From Puniceicoccales bacterium Verruco_02 (GTDB lineage: Bacteria; Verrucomicrobiota; Verrucomicrobiia; Opitutales; Oceanipulchritudinaceae), in contig LVBW01000010.1 of assembly GCA_001604585.1 (NCBI GenBank), positions 28,928-92,927 of the forward strand: DNA of 64,000 nucleotides, given 5' to 3'. Within the stretch, counting starts at the first letter, position 1. Each line of letters opens with the position of its first letter. Below are positions 9,019 to 17,423 of this stretch, piece by piece. Made by a program: the position numbers and the translations under genes. The notes beneath the pieces are model-generated. The model worked only from the letters and a program-made list of their open reading frames with translations. It was not told the origin of the DNA and did no database searches.

Positions 9019-9885
9019 TTACAAGAGGTGCGGAAATAGCGGACTGTTGGCTCTTTCGTACTGCACAGTGCTTAGCGGGCCGTGGCCGGGGCAGATGATT
9101 GTTTCCGGCGGCAGGGTCATTATCTGTGCCTTCAGGGCCGCAAGCGATTTCTCCCAGTGCCCATGCGCGCTGCCAGCCGAACCGGCGAACATGGCGTCGC
9201 CCACGATTGCGAGCGGCCTTTCCAACCCTTGAACAACGTAGCTCATGCCTCCGGGCGTGTGGCCGGGCGTATGCCTTGCCTCCACCTTGAGTGAGCCAAA
9301 GTCCAGCCTCTCGCCATCAGCAATGGCTCTCATGCAGTCCGAAATCAGCTCCGTAAGATGTGCCCGCACTGGCGCGTCGGGGAAGGCGCTGTGCAGGCTG
9401 GGCAGGCCGCCTATGTGATCGCGGTGGGTGTGGGTTATGAATATTCCGGCTGGGTGAAGGTCCAGATCCTCGATTGTATGGAATAGCCCCGCTGTTTCCG
9501 TGCCCCCGTCGAAGACGAGCGCCGTGCCGCCCGGCTTGTCGTAAACGATGTAGGCGTTGGACGTGCCCTCTGGATAGCCCTGTTGCGGGAAGGGCGTAAC
9601 CACCCTTGCCAGGCCTTCCACCTGCAATTGTGGGGGCGAATACTGCCCCCTTGCCAAAAGCAGGGTGCCCCGCACGCCAAGCCCTAGCGCGCGTGCCACG
9701 TTGCCCAGCGCATCCTCGTCCAGAAAGCCGCTTTTCAGGCTACGCCATTTCCTGGAATCAATACCTGCTCTTCCACAGAGTGTACACTGATCCAGTCCTT
9801 GGCCAACGCGTGCCTTTTCGACAATGTCCATCCAGCCGTCCTCAAGGCCGGGTTCTATCGGGATATTGGCTGCTGATTCGTGCAC
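9019..9885 (-). CDS. MBL-fold metallohydrolase with N-terminal HTH-like domain
   Basis: A 288-residue protein with two parts. Residues about 95-288 are a metallo-beta-lactamase-fold hydrolase: THTHRDHIGG (metal-binding HxHxDH), HTPGHTPGGM, VGDAMFAGSAG and CPGHGPLSTV. Residues about 20-75 look like an XRE-type helix-turn-helix (TLCGRAGIDSRKWRSLKSG followed by LGNVARALGL). The hydrolase part resembles glyoxalase II-type thioesterases; the substrate is unknown. The HTH part suggests DNA binding or a structural adaptor. It is downstream of the RCC1-repeat gene on the same strand, 97 bp away. Confidence 0.8.
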   Translation of the reverse strand: MHESAANIPIEPGLEDGWMDIVEKARVGQGLDQCTLCGRAGIDSRKWRSLKSGFLDEDALGNVARALGLGVRGTLLLARGQYSPPQLQVEGLARVVTPFPQQGYPEGTSNAYIVYDKPGGTALVFDGGTETAGLFHTIEDLDLHPAGIFITHTHRDHIGGLPSLHSAFPDAPVRAHLTELISDCMRAIADGERLDFGSLKVEARHTPGHTPGGMSYVVQGLERPLAIVGDAMFAGSAGSAHGHWEKSLAALKAQIMTLPPETIICPGHGPLSTVQYERANSPLFPHLL

Positions 9886-9982
9886 GCTTCACAACTATAC
9901 GGCAGAACTGCCACTTGGGAAAGGGGAATGGGTGTTTTGCCCTTGGGGTGTGGCAGATGCAGTGCCGTTGTCCGCCCATTCA

Positions 9983-12355
9983 CTATGGGTTGGGGAGCCA
10001 GACCGCGCTCATGTCCTCGGCCAGCTTCCACCAGCCCCTTCCCGCGACCTTGTAAATGTAGCCCCAACCATATGTGGCGAAGTCTGCATCGTACCAGGCT
10101 ATCCAGTAACCTATCCATACGTTTCTAGCATCTATGCCTGCGTAAACGTAGTACCAGAGGTTGTAATCGTAGCTCCATACCCAGGGGAAATACGTGTCGT
10201 CCACCCAGCCCATGTGCGTCCACTTGGCCTTCAACTCGCCGTAAGGGGCGTAGCAGGAGAGCATCGGCTCTGTGAGGTAGAGTTGGTGCATCCAGCCTAT
10301 GGATACAGCCCGCACAAGAAGGTCAGAGGCACCGAAGAGCGGGCTTTGATAAGTGCCGGAGGAGTTGAACAGGCCGTCGCTTCCGATGTAGATGCTGCGC
10401 AGGTCATCAGCCGCGATTAGGGCAATGTTTTCCTTGGAGGCTGTCCACACGTTCAGATTGCCCGTTAGCAGTGAGTAGGGAATGCCGAGCTGTCCGAAAT
10501 GGTTGGCCCCGGTGCCGTACATTCTGCCGGCGGTATCGACATACAGGCAGTGCATGTTGCCAGCCGCCGCAGTGGCCGCGTTTTCCGCAAGAAGTACGGG
10601 CGAGAGGGCGTCCTCGTTGTCGCCCTTGCCAAGCTGGCCGTTGCCGTTGTAGCCCATGCCCCAGAGCGTACCGTCGTTCTTGATGAAGAGGCTCGTCGAG
10701 CCGTTGGCGTATATGTCGCGCACGTTTTCAGCCACTTTGGCTGGGCTTGTTTCAGGCCAGTAACTGATGCTGCCCCGGCCAAGCTGTCCGTTGATGTTTG
10801 CGCCCATTGCCCATAGTGAGCCGTCGCTTTTGATGTAAAGGCTGTGCATGTCTCCGGCGGCGACCTTCACTACGTCGTAATCTATATACACCGGCTTCGG
10901 CGCGGAGTCCGTATCGCCCGTCCCAAGCTGCCCCATCGAGTTGTCCCCGCAGGCAAAGAGCGCCCCATTTTGCAGGACGTAGAGCGTGTGCTGGTCTCCG
11001 GCCGCCACTTCGGCTACTTCTGTTGCCACGGCCACTGGCCAACGCTTGTTCGTAGTGCTACCATCGCCAAGTTGGCCGCTCATGTTAAACCCGCTGGCCC
11101 AGAGTATGCCTTGGCTGTCTATCCATGTGCTGTGATATAGACCGGCGGAGATTTTCTCCACGTTCGGGGCCAGAAGGCGGACCTCGTAGCCGCCTGATTT
11201 ATACACATCGCCAATGCCCAGTTGACGGTAGCTGTTTTCGCCCATGCAGAACAGTTCGCCCCTCTTGCTTATGATCAGGCTGCTGCTGTATGCGGCCCCT
11301 ACCTTGGCAATGCCAGTTGCAACGGGGACAGGCACCGGCGAAGAAAAGGTGCTCCCGTTGCCGAGCTGGCCGGATATGTTGGACCCCATCGCATATGTGG
11401 AGCCATCGTCCAGAACAAGGATGCTGTGCATGTAGCCAGCGGCCGCTTCCTTCACATTGCCCGCGATGGGGACGGGGGTTCGGATGTTCGACAAGTCGCC
11501 AGTGCCCAGCTGGCCTCCGCCGTTGTAGCCAAAGACGTACAGAACGCCCTCCTCTGTGACGTAGATGCTGTGCATGTAACCCGCCGACGCACTTTTCACC
11601 CCCTGAGCAACGAGTACCGGGGCAGTGCGGCGTCTGTTTGTCCCGTCGCCAAGCTGACCATAGCTGTTGTCCCCCATCGCATACAGTTCGCCGGAGCTGG
11701 TAACGAACAGGCTGTGGCTCCCGCCTGCCGACATGGATTTCACATTGTCGGCCACTTTCTCGAAGCTGACGCGCACGGCATTGTCGCCAAGACCCAGCTG
11801 CCCGTCCACATTCCTGCCGCTGGCCCAGAGAGAGCCGTCGCTCTTTAGTGCAAGGGTGTGAAAGTCCCCTCCGTCCACTGCGGCTACGTCTGTAAGAACG
11901 GCGACAAAGCCTTCCTGGGAGTCGTCCATAGTGCCCGTGCCAAGCTCGCCGTTGTAGTTCTTGCCAGTGGCATAGAGGGTGCCCTCATCTGATATATAAA
12001 AGCTGCTTGTGTCTCCAGTGGATATGGCCTTTACGCCTGTTGCGGCCTCGAAGGGCTGGCCGTAGCTGGCATAGCTGGCTTCGATGCCAAGAACGCCCCC
12101 GCCGCTCCAACCTGCCACCCAGAGCCGTCCGTCCGTGCCGAGTATGGCGATATGTGCGGCTCCGGCGGATGCGTCGGCCACATTGTCCATGCTGAATACG
12201 GGCAGGGCTTCGTAACCCTGTTCGCCTAGGCCTAGCTGGCCGTAGTAGGAGTCGCCAGAAGCATACAGGGCATATCCGGCGCTGAGGCCGGACACGGGTA
12301 GGTAGGCGGCTGCGAGGCAGGCACAGCACAGCATGATGCGGAATGGGGGAGTCAT
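9983..12355 (-). CDS. Secreted RCC1-repeat (beta-propeller) protein
   Basis: A 790-residue exported protein. A signal peptide at residues 1-26 ends near SGLSA. Then come about 13 clear RCC1-type repeats of ~50 residues with the core G-x-N-x-x-G-Q-L-G-x-G (for example NSYGQLGDGTNRRRTAPV, NMSGQLGDGST, NINGQLGRGS), and one degenerate repeat (SSGTYQSPLFG). Fourteen repeats would fit two seven-bladed propellers; that is an inference. The last ~95 residues form a different domain very rich in Trp and Tyr (WTHMGWVDDTYFPWVWSYD), a type often appended to surface proteins of Verrucomicrobiota. Its ligand is unknown. Confidence 0.85.
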   Translation of the reverse strand: MTPPFRIMLCCACLAAAYLPVSGLSAGYALYASGDSYYGQLGLGEQGYEALPVFSMDNVADASAGAAHIAILGTDGRLWVAGWSGGGVLGIEASYASYGQPFEAATGVKAISTGDTSSFYISDEGTLYATGKNYNGELGTGTMDDSQEGFVAVLTDVAAVDGGDFHTLALKSDGSLWASGRNVDGQLGLGDNAVRVSFEKVADNVKSMSAGGSHSLFVTSSGELYAMGDNSYGQLGDGTNRRRTAPVLVAQGVKSASAGYMHSIYVTEEGVLYVFGYNGGGQLGTGDLSNIRTPVPIAGNVKEAAAGYMHSILVLDDGSTYAMGSNISGQLGNGSTFSSPVPVPVATGIAKVGAAYSSSLIISKRGELFCMGENSYRQLGIGDVYKSGGYEVRLLAPNVEKISAGLYHSTWIDSQGILWASGFNMSGQLGDGSTTNKRWPVAVATEVAEVAAGDQHTLYVLQNGALFACGDNSMGQLGTGDTDSAPKPVYIDYDVVKVAAGDMHSLYIKSDGSLWAMGANINGQLGRGSISYWPETSPAKVAENVRDIYANGSTSLFIKNDGTLWGMGYNGNGQLGKGDNEDALSPVLLAENAATAAAGNMHCLYVDTAGRMYGTGANHFGQLGIPYSLLTGNLNVWTASKENIALIAADDLRSIYIGSDGLFNSSGTYQSPLFGASDLLVRAVSIGWMHQLYLTEPMLSCYAPYGELKAKWTHMGWVDDTYFPWVWSYDYNLWYYVYAGIDARNVWIGYWIAWYDADFATYGWGYIYKVAGRGWWKLAEDMSAVWLPNP

Positions 12356-12507
12356 GCGTGCATCATGCCAAGTCCAATACCATTATCAAGATTATGCTTT
12401 GTTACGCTTTGCTGGAACGTGCCTATGGTGTTGGCATGCCGTTGCTCGTTGCCCCGGCTTGATATTTCCTGTGCATACGCTAGGCTGCGCAATGTAACCA
12501 AGCCCGA

Positions 12508-13803
12508 ATGGCGGAAACCGAAATGAAACCTGCTGATCTGCGGGGTATCCTGCGCTACGTGCCCTTGTGGCGCGATCATGTCTTTGTGATTGCCGTTGAT
12601 GCCGCTGTTTTGCGCGATGAGAACTGTGCCAGCTTCATGCAGGATCTTGCCGTCTTGTGGAGCCTGCGCATCAAGGTGGTCCTTGTCTATGGCCTTGGAA
12701 AGGCTCTGAGGGAGACGGCAGAGGCGAGGGGCCTGCGTATCACAGACCAGAGAGGCGAGGGGCCTACCGACGAGGTCACGCTGAAGCTGGCCGTGGAGGT
12801 GGCGGGCGTCATTGGGCAGGAGATTATGGAGCACCTGACGGCCAATGGCCTTCGCTGCTCTCTTACCAATGCCGTTCGCGCCACAGAGGCAGGCGTAATC
12901 GGCGGCGTGGATCAACTCTGCCGGGGAAAGATCGAGAAGATAGATCTGGAGCTTATTCGTCAGCTATTGGCCAGCGATGTAGTGCCGATAATTTCCCCGA
13001 TTGCCTTCAGCCGCGACGGGCTGTCTCTGCGCCTGAATTCGGACCAGCTAGGCAGCGAGCTGGCAATGGGGCTTGGTGCGTCAAAGCTGGTGTATCTCAC
13101 CCCTCATGTGGGGCTTTCCTTCGGAGCGGATGTCGTTCTTAACATGACAGTGGACGAGCTTCGCGCTGCGCTGAAGGGGGGGGGCGACTCTCTGGACCCC
13201 GATCTTCGGGGCAAGGCTCGCTATGCCGTGCGCACGATCGACGGGGGCACCCCGCGCGTCCACATAATCGACGGGCGCAGGAGAGATGCGCTCCTTACGG
13301 AGATTTTCGACAATGTGGGCGTTGGCTCGATGATTTACGGCAACGACTATGCACGCATAAGGCCTGCACGCAGGCGCGATGCCATGTACATCCACGCCAT
13401 CACCCAGCAGGCCGTGGATGCACAGTCGCTGCGTCCGCGCTCCCGGCAGGAAATTGTCGAGGAGATTGAGCATTTCTACGTTTACGAGATAGACCTTACG
13501 ATCGTGGGCTGCGTGTGTCTGCACCCCTGGGATGCGGACTCTATGGAGGTGGAGGCCGTGTACGTGCAGCCATTTTATCAGGGCAAGGGCGTGGGGCGGA
13601 AGCTTGTCGAGTTCTGCCTTATCGAGGCGGCCAAGCGTGGGGCGAAGCGCGTTTTCGCCCTGTCAACGCAGAGCTTTCCCTTCTTCCGCAAGGTCTGCGG
13701 CTTTGTCGAGAGTGGCGCAGAAGTCTTGCCCGCAGCGCGCAGGGCTAAGCTGGAGCAGTCGGGGCGCAATTCGCGAGTGCTCGTAAGGGAGCTGGCAAAG
13801 TAG
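12508..13803 (+). CDS. argA: Amino-acid N-acetyltransferase (N-acetylglutamate synthase)
   Basis: A 431-residue two-domain enzyme for the first step of arginine synthesis: acetyl-CoA plus glutamate to N-acetylglutamate. Residues about 20-280 are an amino-acid-kinase-like domain (VVLVYGLGKALRE, ISPIAFSRDGLSLRLNSDQL) that normally binds arginine for feedback control. Residues about 290-431 are a GNAT acetyltransferase with the acetyl-CoA loop VQPFYQGKGVGRKLVEFCL. The length matches ArgA of the classical bacterial type. Convergent with yidC; a terminator lies between. Confidence 0.92.
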   Translation: MAETEMKPADLRGILRYVPLWRDHVFVIAVDAAVLRDENCASFMQDLAVLWSLRIKVVLVYGLGKALRETAEARGLRITDQRGEGPTDEVTLKLAVEVAGVIGQEIMEHLTANGLRCSLTNAVRATEAGVIGGVDQLCRGKIEKIDLELIRQLLASDVVPIISPIAFSRDGLSLRLNSDQLGSELAMGLGASKLVYLTPHVGLSFGADVVLNMTVDELRAALKGGGDSLDPDLRGKARYAVRTIDGGTPRVHIIDGRRRDALLTEIFDNVGVGSMIYGNDYARIRPARRRDAMYIHAITQQAVDAQSLRPRSRQEIVEEIEHFYVYEIDLTIVGCVCLHPWDADSMEVEAVYVQPFYQGKGVGRKLVEFCLIEAAKRGAKRVFALSTQSFPFFRKVCGFVESGAEVLPAARRAKLEQSGRNSRVLVRELAK

Positions 13804-13991
13804 GGCGGTAGAGAGATTGCCCGCAAGAAATCCCGAGTAAGTGTATTTAAGCGCGGAGTAAGCAGATGTTCGCAGATTACTAAGAAACAAAGCGTTACTT
13901 GTTTTATCTGCGGATTGTATTCTTTGTATCTGTCAACTTCAGCGGATTTGCGGGCGCGCTTGATGGGTAGTGCCGGGTGCTTATCCAATGA

Positions 13992-14030
13992 AAAGCCCCG
14001 TTCCGAATGTCGGGGCGGGGCTTTCCTTTC
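13992..14030. terminator. Bidirectional terminator between argA and yidC
   Basis: A 9-bp stem AAAGCCCCG (13992-14000) with CGGGGCTTT (14016-14024) around a 15-nt loop. Because it begins with AAA and ends with TTT it can serve both convergent genes; the plus side continues CCTTTC. The rest of the 297-nt gap 13804-14100 shows no gene. Confidence 0.75.
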
Positions 14031-14100
14031 GGCTGGCGGAGGGCATGTGATGGAATTGCCAGCGCTCGCGCTTTGCCGTGTTTGGAGGATGTATCGGTCT

Positions 14101-15945
14101 CTACTTCTTCTTCTTTTTGAGGTGGCTTAGGTCGGCCATTCTCGGGGCCTGTGTCGTTGTCACCTTGCCGGGAGCTTCGGCCGCAATTGCCAGTTCTTCC
14201 TGGGTGCGCTTGTGGTTGGTGTAGAGCTGCTGGAGTATGCTCATGCAGTTGGACACCGTCCAGTAGAGGACTAGGCCCGAAGAGAAGTTGTAGCAGAAGA
14301 AGAGCATGACAAGGGGCATGAACTTCATGATTTTGGCCTGCATCGGGTCCATGCCGGGCGTCGGTGCCAGATGCATCTGGTAGAACATCGTAAAGCCCAT
14401 TAGTAGAGGCAGGATGTTCACCGGGAAGCCGGAAATGGTCGCGATTGTGTCGGGCAGCGACAGGTCGCTAATCCAGAGAAAGTGCGCAAAGCGCAGCTCG
14501 CTGGCCCCGCGCAGCATGTAGTAGAAGGCTATGAAAATCGGTATCTGTATCAGGATGGGCAGGCAGCCTGCGAGGGGGTTGACCTTGTATTTCTTGAACA
14601 GGGCCATTGTCTCTTGGCTGAGCTTGGTCTGATTGTCCTTGTACTTCTCGCGCAGTTCCTTGAGCGGGCCTTGCAGGCGGGCCATCTTGCGGCTGTTTTC
14701 GGCGGCCTTGGCCGTCAGCGGCCAGAAGAGCAGGCGGATGGCGATTGTCATCAGTATGATGGCTAGGCCCCAGTTCACCACAAGCTGCTGCACTGCGGTG
14801 AGGCCCGTGTAGAAGAGCTTGCCCACAAAGCCGACGAAGCGCCCAATGAAGCCCAGAGGACTGGACCAGCCAAACTGCATTACGCGATCCTGGCGAAGCT
14901 CCATCTGCGAAAGGCGGCGGTATTCCTTGGGGCCGATGTAGCAGGACAGGCTGATGTCCGCGCTCTGGCCCGGCTCTATGCTGCCGATGCCAAAGCCAAT
15001 AGCGCCGCTCATGCCCTTGACGGTCTTGCCGTCGCTAGTCATGCCAAGGTCCACGGGCTTCATCACGATGGTGCGGGCCGGGCTGGTGGGGGTCAGGATG
15101 CTGGCGAAGAAGGAGTTCTTGGTCGATGCCCAAAGTATGCGGGCGTCCTTCTGTATGAAAGCTTTTGGCTCGGAACTGGAGAACCAGCCCCCACCGCTGA
15201 AGTCCGAGGGGTGCTTGTAGGTGTAGCTGTCCCCGTCGTAGTAGCCGGTGTTTATGTTGTAGCCGTAGTAGTCGCTGGCGTCCGGGGCGGATGCGCCAAG
15301 GTCGAGGAACACGTCTCCGCCCTCAAAGCTGGCCGCGCCCTTGTTGATGATGCTCGTTTTGTGGCTGATGGTGTAGGGGTCCGGGCCTTCGCTGCTGCTG
15401 CTAATCTCGTAACTGCGTACAACGCTGACTCCGGGCGCAATCTCGCTGCGGAACACGACCTTGTTTGTGTCGATGCGGTCCACGGCGTAGGCCTGAGTCT
15501 GGGCGCTTAGGATGCCCATCTGCCACTTGTCGATGGCAAGAAGCGGGGCCTTGGCCGCCTCGTTGAAAATGTACGGTGCGTCCTCGCCTTGCACTGCGGC
15601 GTATTTCTTGAATGCCACATGGCCGATGGCACCGCCGTGGCTGGTGAATTCGACGCGGATAAACTCGTTCTCCAGCACTGGGCGCTGCTCGGGGGCGTTG
15701 GGCACCACAGGAGGGGGTAGGGAGGGGGCGGAGACTATCTCTGCCGCGGGTGCAGGCACATATCCCTGCTGCACAGGGCTTTGCTGCTGCTGCTGGTTGG
15801 CTTGGCGTATCATTTCGGCGCGCTGCTCTTCGCGGGCACGTGCCAGTTCCTCCTGCTGGGCGGCCATCTGCCGGTTCTGCCAGAATAGCAGACCCATTGC
15901 GGCTATCAGCAGCAGGATGCCGATTGTTGTATTCTTCTTGTCCAT
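14101..15945 (-). CDS. yidC: Membrane protein insertase YidC
   Basis: YidC (614 residues) inserts and folds inner-membrane proteins. It has an N-terminal membrane anchor (TIGILLLIAAMGLLFW), a Gln-rich linker, a large periplasmic domain (about residues 90-340), and then the conserved five-helix core with NWGLAIILMTIAIRLLFWPL, NPLAGCLPILIQIPIFIAFY and the final helix around FSSGLVLYWTVSNCMSILQQ. It ends in a lysine-rich tail that can contact the ribosome. Its start overlaps the yidD stop by one base (TGATG), so the two are translationally coupled in the order rpmH-rnpA-yidD-yidC. Confidence 0.97.
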   Translation of the reverse strand: MDKKNTTIGILLLIAAMGLLFWQNRQMAAQQEELARAREEQRAEMIRQANQQQQQSPVQQGYVPAPAAEIVSAPSLPPPVVPNAPEQRPVLENEFIRVEFTSHGGAIGHVAFKKYAAVQGEDAPYIFNEAAKAPLLAIDKWQMGILSAQTQAYAVDRIDTNKVVFRSEIAPGVSVVRSYEISSSSEGPDPYTISHKTSIINKGAASFEGGDVFLDLGASAPDASDYYGYNINTGYYDGDSYTYKHPSDFSGGGWFSSSEPKAFIQKDARILWASTKNSFFASILTPTSPARTIVMKPVDLGMTSDGKTVKGMSGAIGFGIGSIEPGQSADISLSCYIGPKEYRRLSQMELRQDRVMQFGWSSPLGFIGRFVGFVGKLFYTGLTAVQQLVVNWGLAIILMTIAIRLLFWPLTAKAAENSRKMARLQGPLKELREKYKDNQTKLSQETMALFKKYKVNPLAGCLPILIQIPIFIAFYYMLRGASELRFAHFLWISDLSLPDTIATISGFPVNILPLLMGFTMFYQMHLAPTPGMDPMQAKIMKFMPLVMLFFCYNFSSGLVLYWTVSNCMSILQQLYTNHKRTQEELAIAAEAPGKVTTTQAPRMADLSHLKKKKK

Positions 15946-16217
15946 CAGTGTGTTTTATGCCGTGGCGGGGGGACGGGGTCATAGCCCTGTCCACCAAGCG
16001 GATGGCAACGTAAGATTCGTCTTGTGGCAAGCAACAAGCCCCTTGCCGGGCCGTGAATTTTCAGCGCCTCAGAGGCGTAGCGCGAGCAGCTTGGCTCGAA
16101 GCGGCAGCCCATGCCGGGGCCTGCTATTAGGTGCAATAGCGGCGAGACCAGTAGCTGGTATATGCGGATTAGGCCAAGGAGCAGGGCCGTTGCAAGGCGC
16201 GAGGGCAGGCTTTTCAT
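15945..16217 (-). CDS. yidD: Membrane protein insertion efficiency factor YidD
   Basis: A 90-residue YidD-family protein that assists YidC-dependent insertion. The family block [16 protein letters not shown] is present, as is the amphipathic N-terminal segment ([13 protein letters not shown]) and the C-terminal [14 protein letters not shown]. It overlaps rnpA upstream by 4 bp (ATGA) and yidC downstream by 1 bp. Confidence 0.95.
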   Translation of the reverse strand: MKSLPSRLATALLLGLIRIYQLLVSPLLHLIAGPGMGCRFEPSCSRYASEALKIHGPARGLLLATRRILRCHPLGGQGYDPVPPPRHKTH

Positions 16218-16573
16218 GCCGTCCTTTCGGGCCTTAGGCGTGGGACAATGCGCTTTAGTTGGTCTTCGTACAGCTCCCGCACGGCGGGGCCGCTCATCGT
16301 GAATATGGGCGCGCTGGCAATCAGCAGCACGTCGCAGGAGCCTGGCAGGCTATCCTGCGTGTTGCGGAAGGCCTCGCGCAGCAGGCGTTTGGCGCGGCTG
16401 CGGCAGACGGAGTTGCCAACCTTTTTGGAGGCTATTACGCCAAGGCGGCGAAGCCCAGAGTCTGTCAGGCGGATTCGCAGGCGGAATGCAGAGCATACGC
16501 ACCCGGATGAACGGGCGCGCATCTGTTCAAAATCCGCGCCCGTGCGCAGATGCTGCGCCCCGCTAAGCCGCAT
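16214..16573 (-). CDS. rnpA: Ribonuclease P protein component
   Basis: RnpA (119 residues) binds the RNase P RNA and helps it mature the 5' ends of tRNAs. The RNR signature [17 protein letters not shown] is clear, preceded by [10 protein letters not shown]. The N-terminus [18 protein letters not shown] is of family type. It lies 90 bp downstream of rpmH, the usual bacterial arrangement. The RNase P RNA gene itself was not seen in the window. Confidence 0.93.
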   Translation of the reverse strand: MRLSGAQHLRTGADFEQMRARSSGCVCSAFRLRIRLTDSGLRRLGVIASKKVGNSVCRSRAKRLLREAFRNTQDSLPGSCDVLLIASAPIFTMSGPAVRELYEDQLKRIVPRLRPERTA

Positions 16574-16663
16574 AGGAATAACTTGCGGAAAAGAACTACT
16601 TGCCGAAGAGAGCCGAGCCGTTCCGCGGGTGCGGACCGGCCAGAGGCCGCTCCGGCGAGGGGA

Positions 16664-16810
16664 CTAGTTGCTGATCGTGGAGGCGAGGCGCTTGCGGCCG
16701 TGGGCGCGGCGAGCGTTGATCACGCCACGACCACCCTTGGTGGCCATGCGTGCGCGGAAGCCGAATTTGCGGATGCGGCGGATCTTGGAAGGGCGGTATG
16801 TAGGTTGCAT
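16664..16810 (-). CDS. rpmH: 50S ribosomal protein bL34
   Basis: A 48-residue basic protein read on the minus strand: it begins [19 protein letters not shown], continues with [19 protein letters not shown] and ends KRLASTISN. This is the bL34 consensus (TYRPSK...R..GFRARM.T..GR.V...RR..GRKRL). It is the first gene of the rpmH-rnpA-yidD-yidC run, a cluster often close to oriC, although dnaA is not here. Confidence 0.97.
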   Translation of the reverse strand: MQPTYRPSKIRRIRKFGFRARMATKGGRGVINARRAHGRKRLASTISN

Positions 16811-16902
16811 TTGCTCGTGCTGTTAAATGGAAAAGCGCCCAATTCAATCGCCGCCGCCGTCTTTGTCAAGCATCGCGAGCGGCTAAAGATTGCAAACACC
16901 TT

Positions 16903-17328
16903 CTATGCCTTGCCCTCTCGCAGCTTTGCCACGTAGTCTTGCGCGCCCTGGCTGAAGTAGCGTTCGCCGCGAAGCACTGCAATTATGCCCTTGTTAAGCT
17001 CGGCAAGCCCGTAGGCTTTTTCGACAAATCCATGTGCGTCTCCCTCCAAGGCCATGCGCACGGAGTATGCATCCAAAGAGCCGCTGAACACGATCACCTT
17101 TGTCGAGGGCAGGCCTTTGCGTATCTTGCGCAGCATGTCCAGTCCGCTTATTCCGGGCAGGCGGATGTCAAGGATCACAAGGTCTGGCTTCTTGCTCATG
17201 CAGCAGTCGAGGGCCGTGTGCCCGTCGCTGCAACAGCCAAGGTATTCGACATCGGGCAGCATTTGCACGAACTCGCCAAAGAGTTCGGACAACATGCCCT
17301 CGTCCTCGATCATTAGTATCTTGTCCAT
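16903..17328 (-). CDS. Single-domain response regulator (orphan receiver)
   Basis: A 141-residue CheY-like receiver: acidic pocket KILMIEDEG, phospho-acceptor D54 in LVILDIRLPG, switch Ser in VIVFSGSLD and Lys in GFVEKAYG. The C-terminal segment GERYFSQGAQDYVAKL resembles the linker of NarL-type regulators, but the DNA-binding domain that should follow is missing, so it is either a truncated NarL-type regulator or an adaptor. No histidine kinase is adjacent. The ATG at 17328 is preferred over an upstream start at 17391, which adds 21 non-family residues. It reads toward rpmH. Confidence 0.8.
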   Translation of the reverse strand: MDKILMIEDEGMLSELFGEFVQMLPDVEYLGCCSDGHTALDCCMSKKPDLVILDIRLPGISGLDMLRKIRKGLPSTKVIVFSGSLDAYSVRMALEGDAHGFVEKAYGLAELNKGIIAVLRGERYFSQGAQDYVAKLREGKA

Positions 17329-17423
17329 TCTGGAAGCTTGGGAGGGGAGCTGAAGCAGATGTACGCTACACCAGCATTGGAGCGGGTTCAACGCTAGAGG
17401 TGTTTTGGCACTGGCAATTCCCC

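Noticed and set aside
10400..12300. Tandem DNA repeats suggesting a CRISPR or VNTR
   Set aside because: The periodicity (~150-160 bp) comes from divergent RCC1 protein repeats, not identical DNA repeats, and there are no spacers.
16214..16810. rpmH-rnpA cluster as evidence for oriC
   Set aside because: The cluster is often near oriC, but dnaA, dnaN and DnaA boxes are absent from the flanks, so no origin is called.
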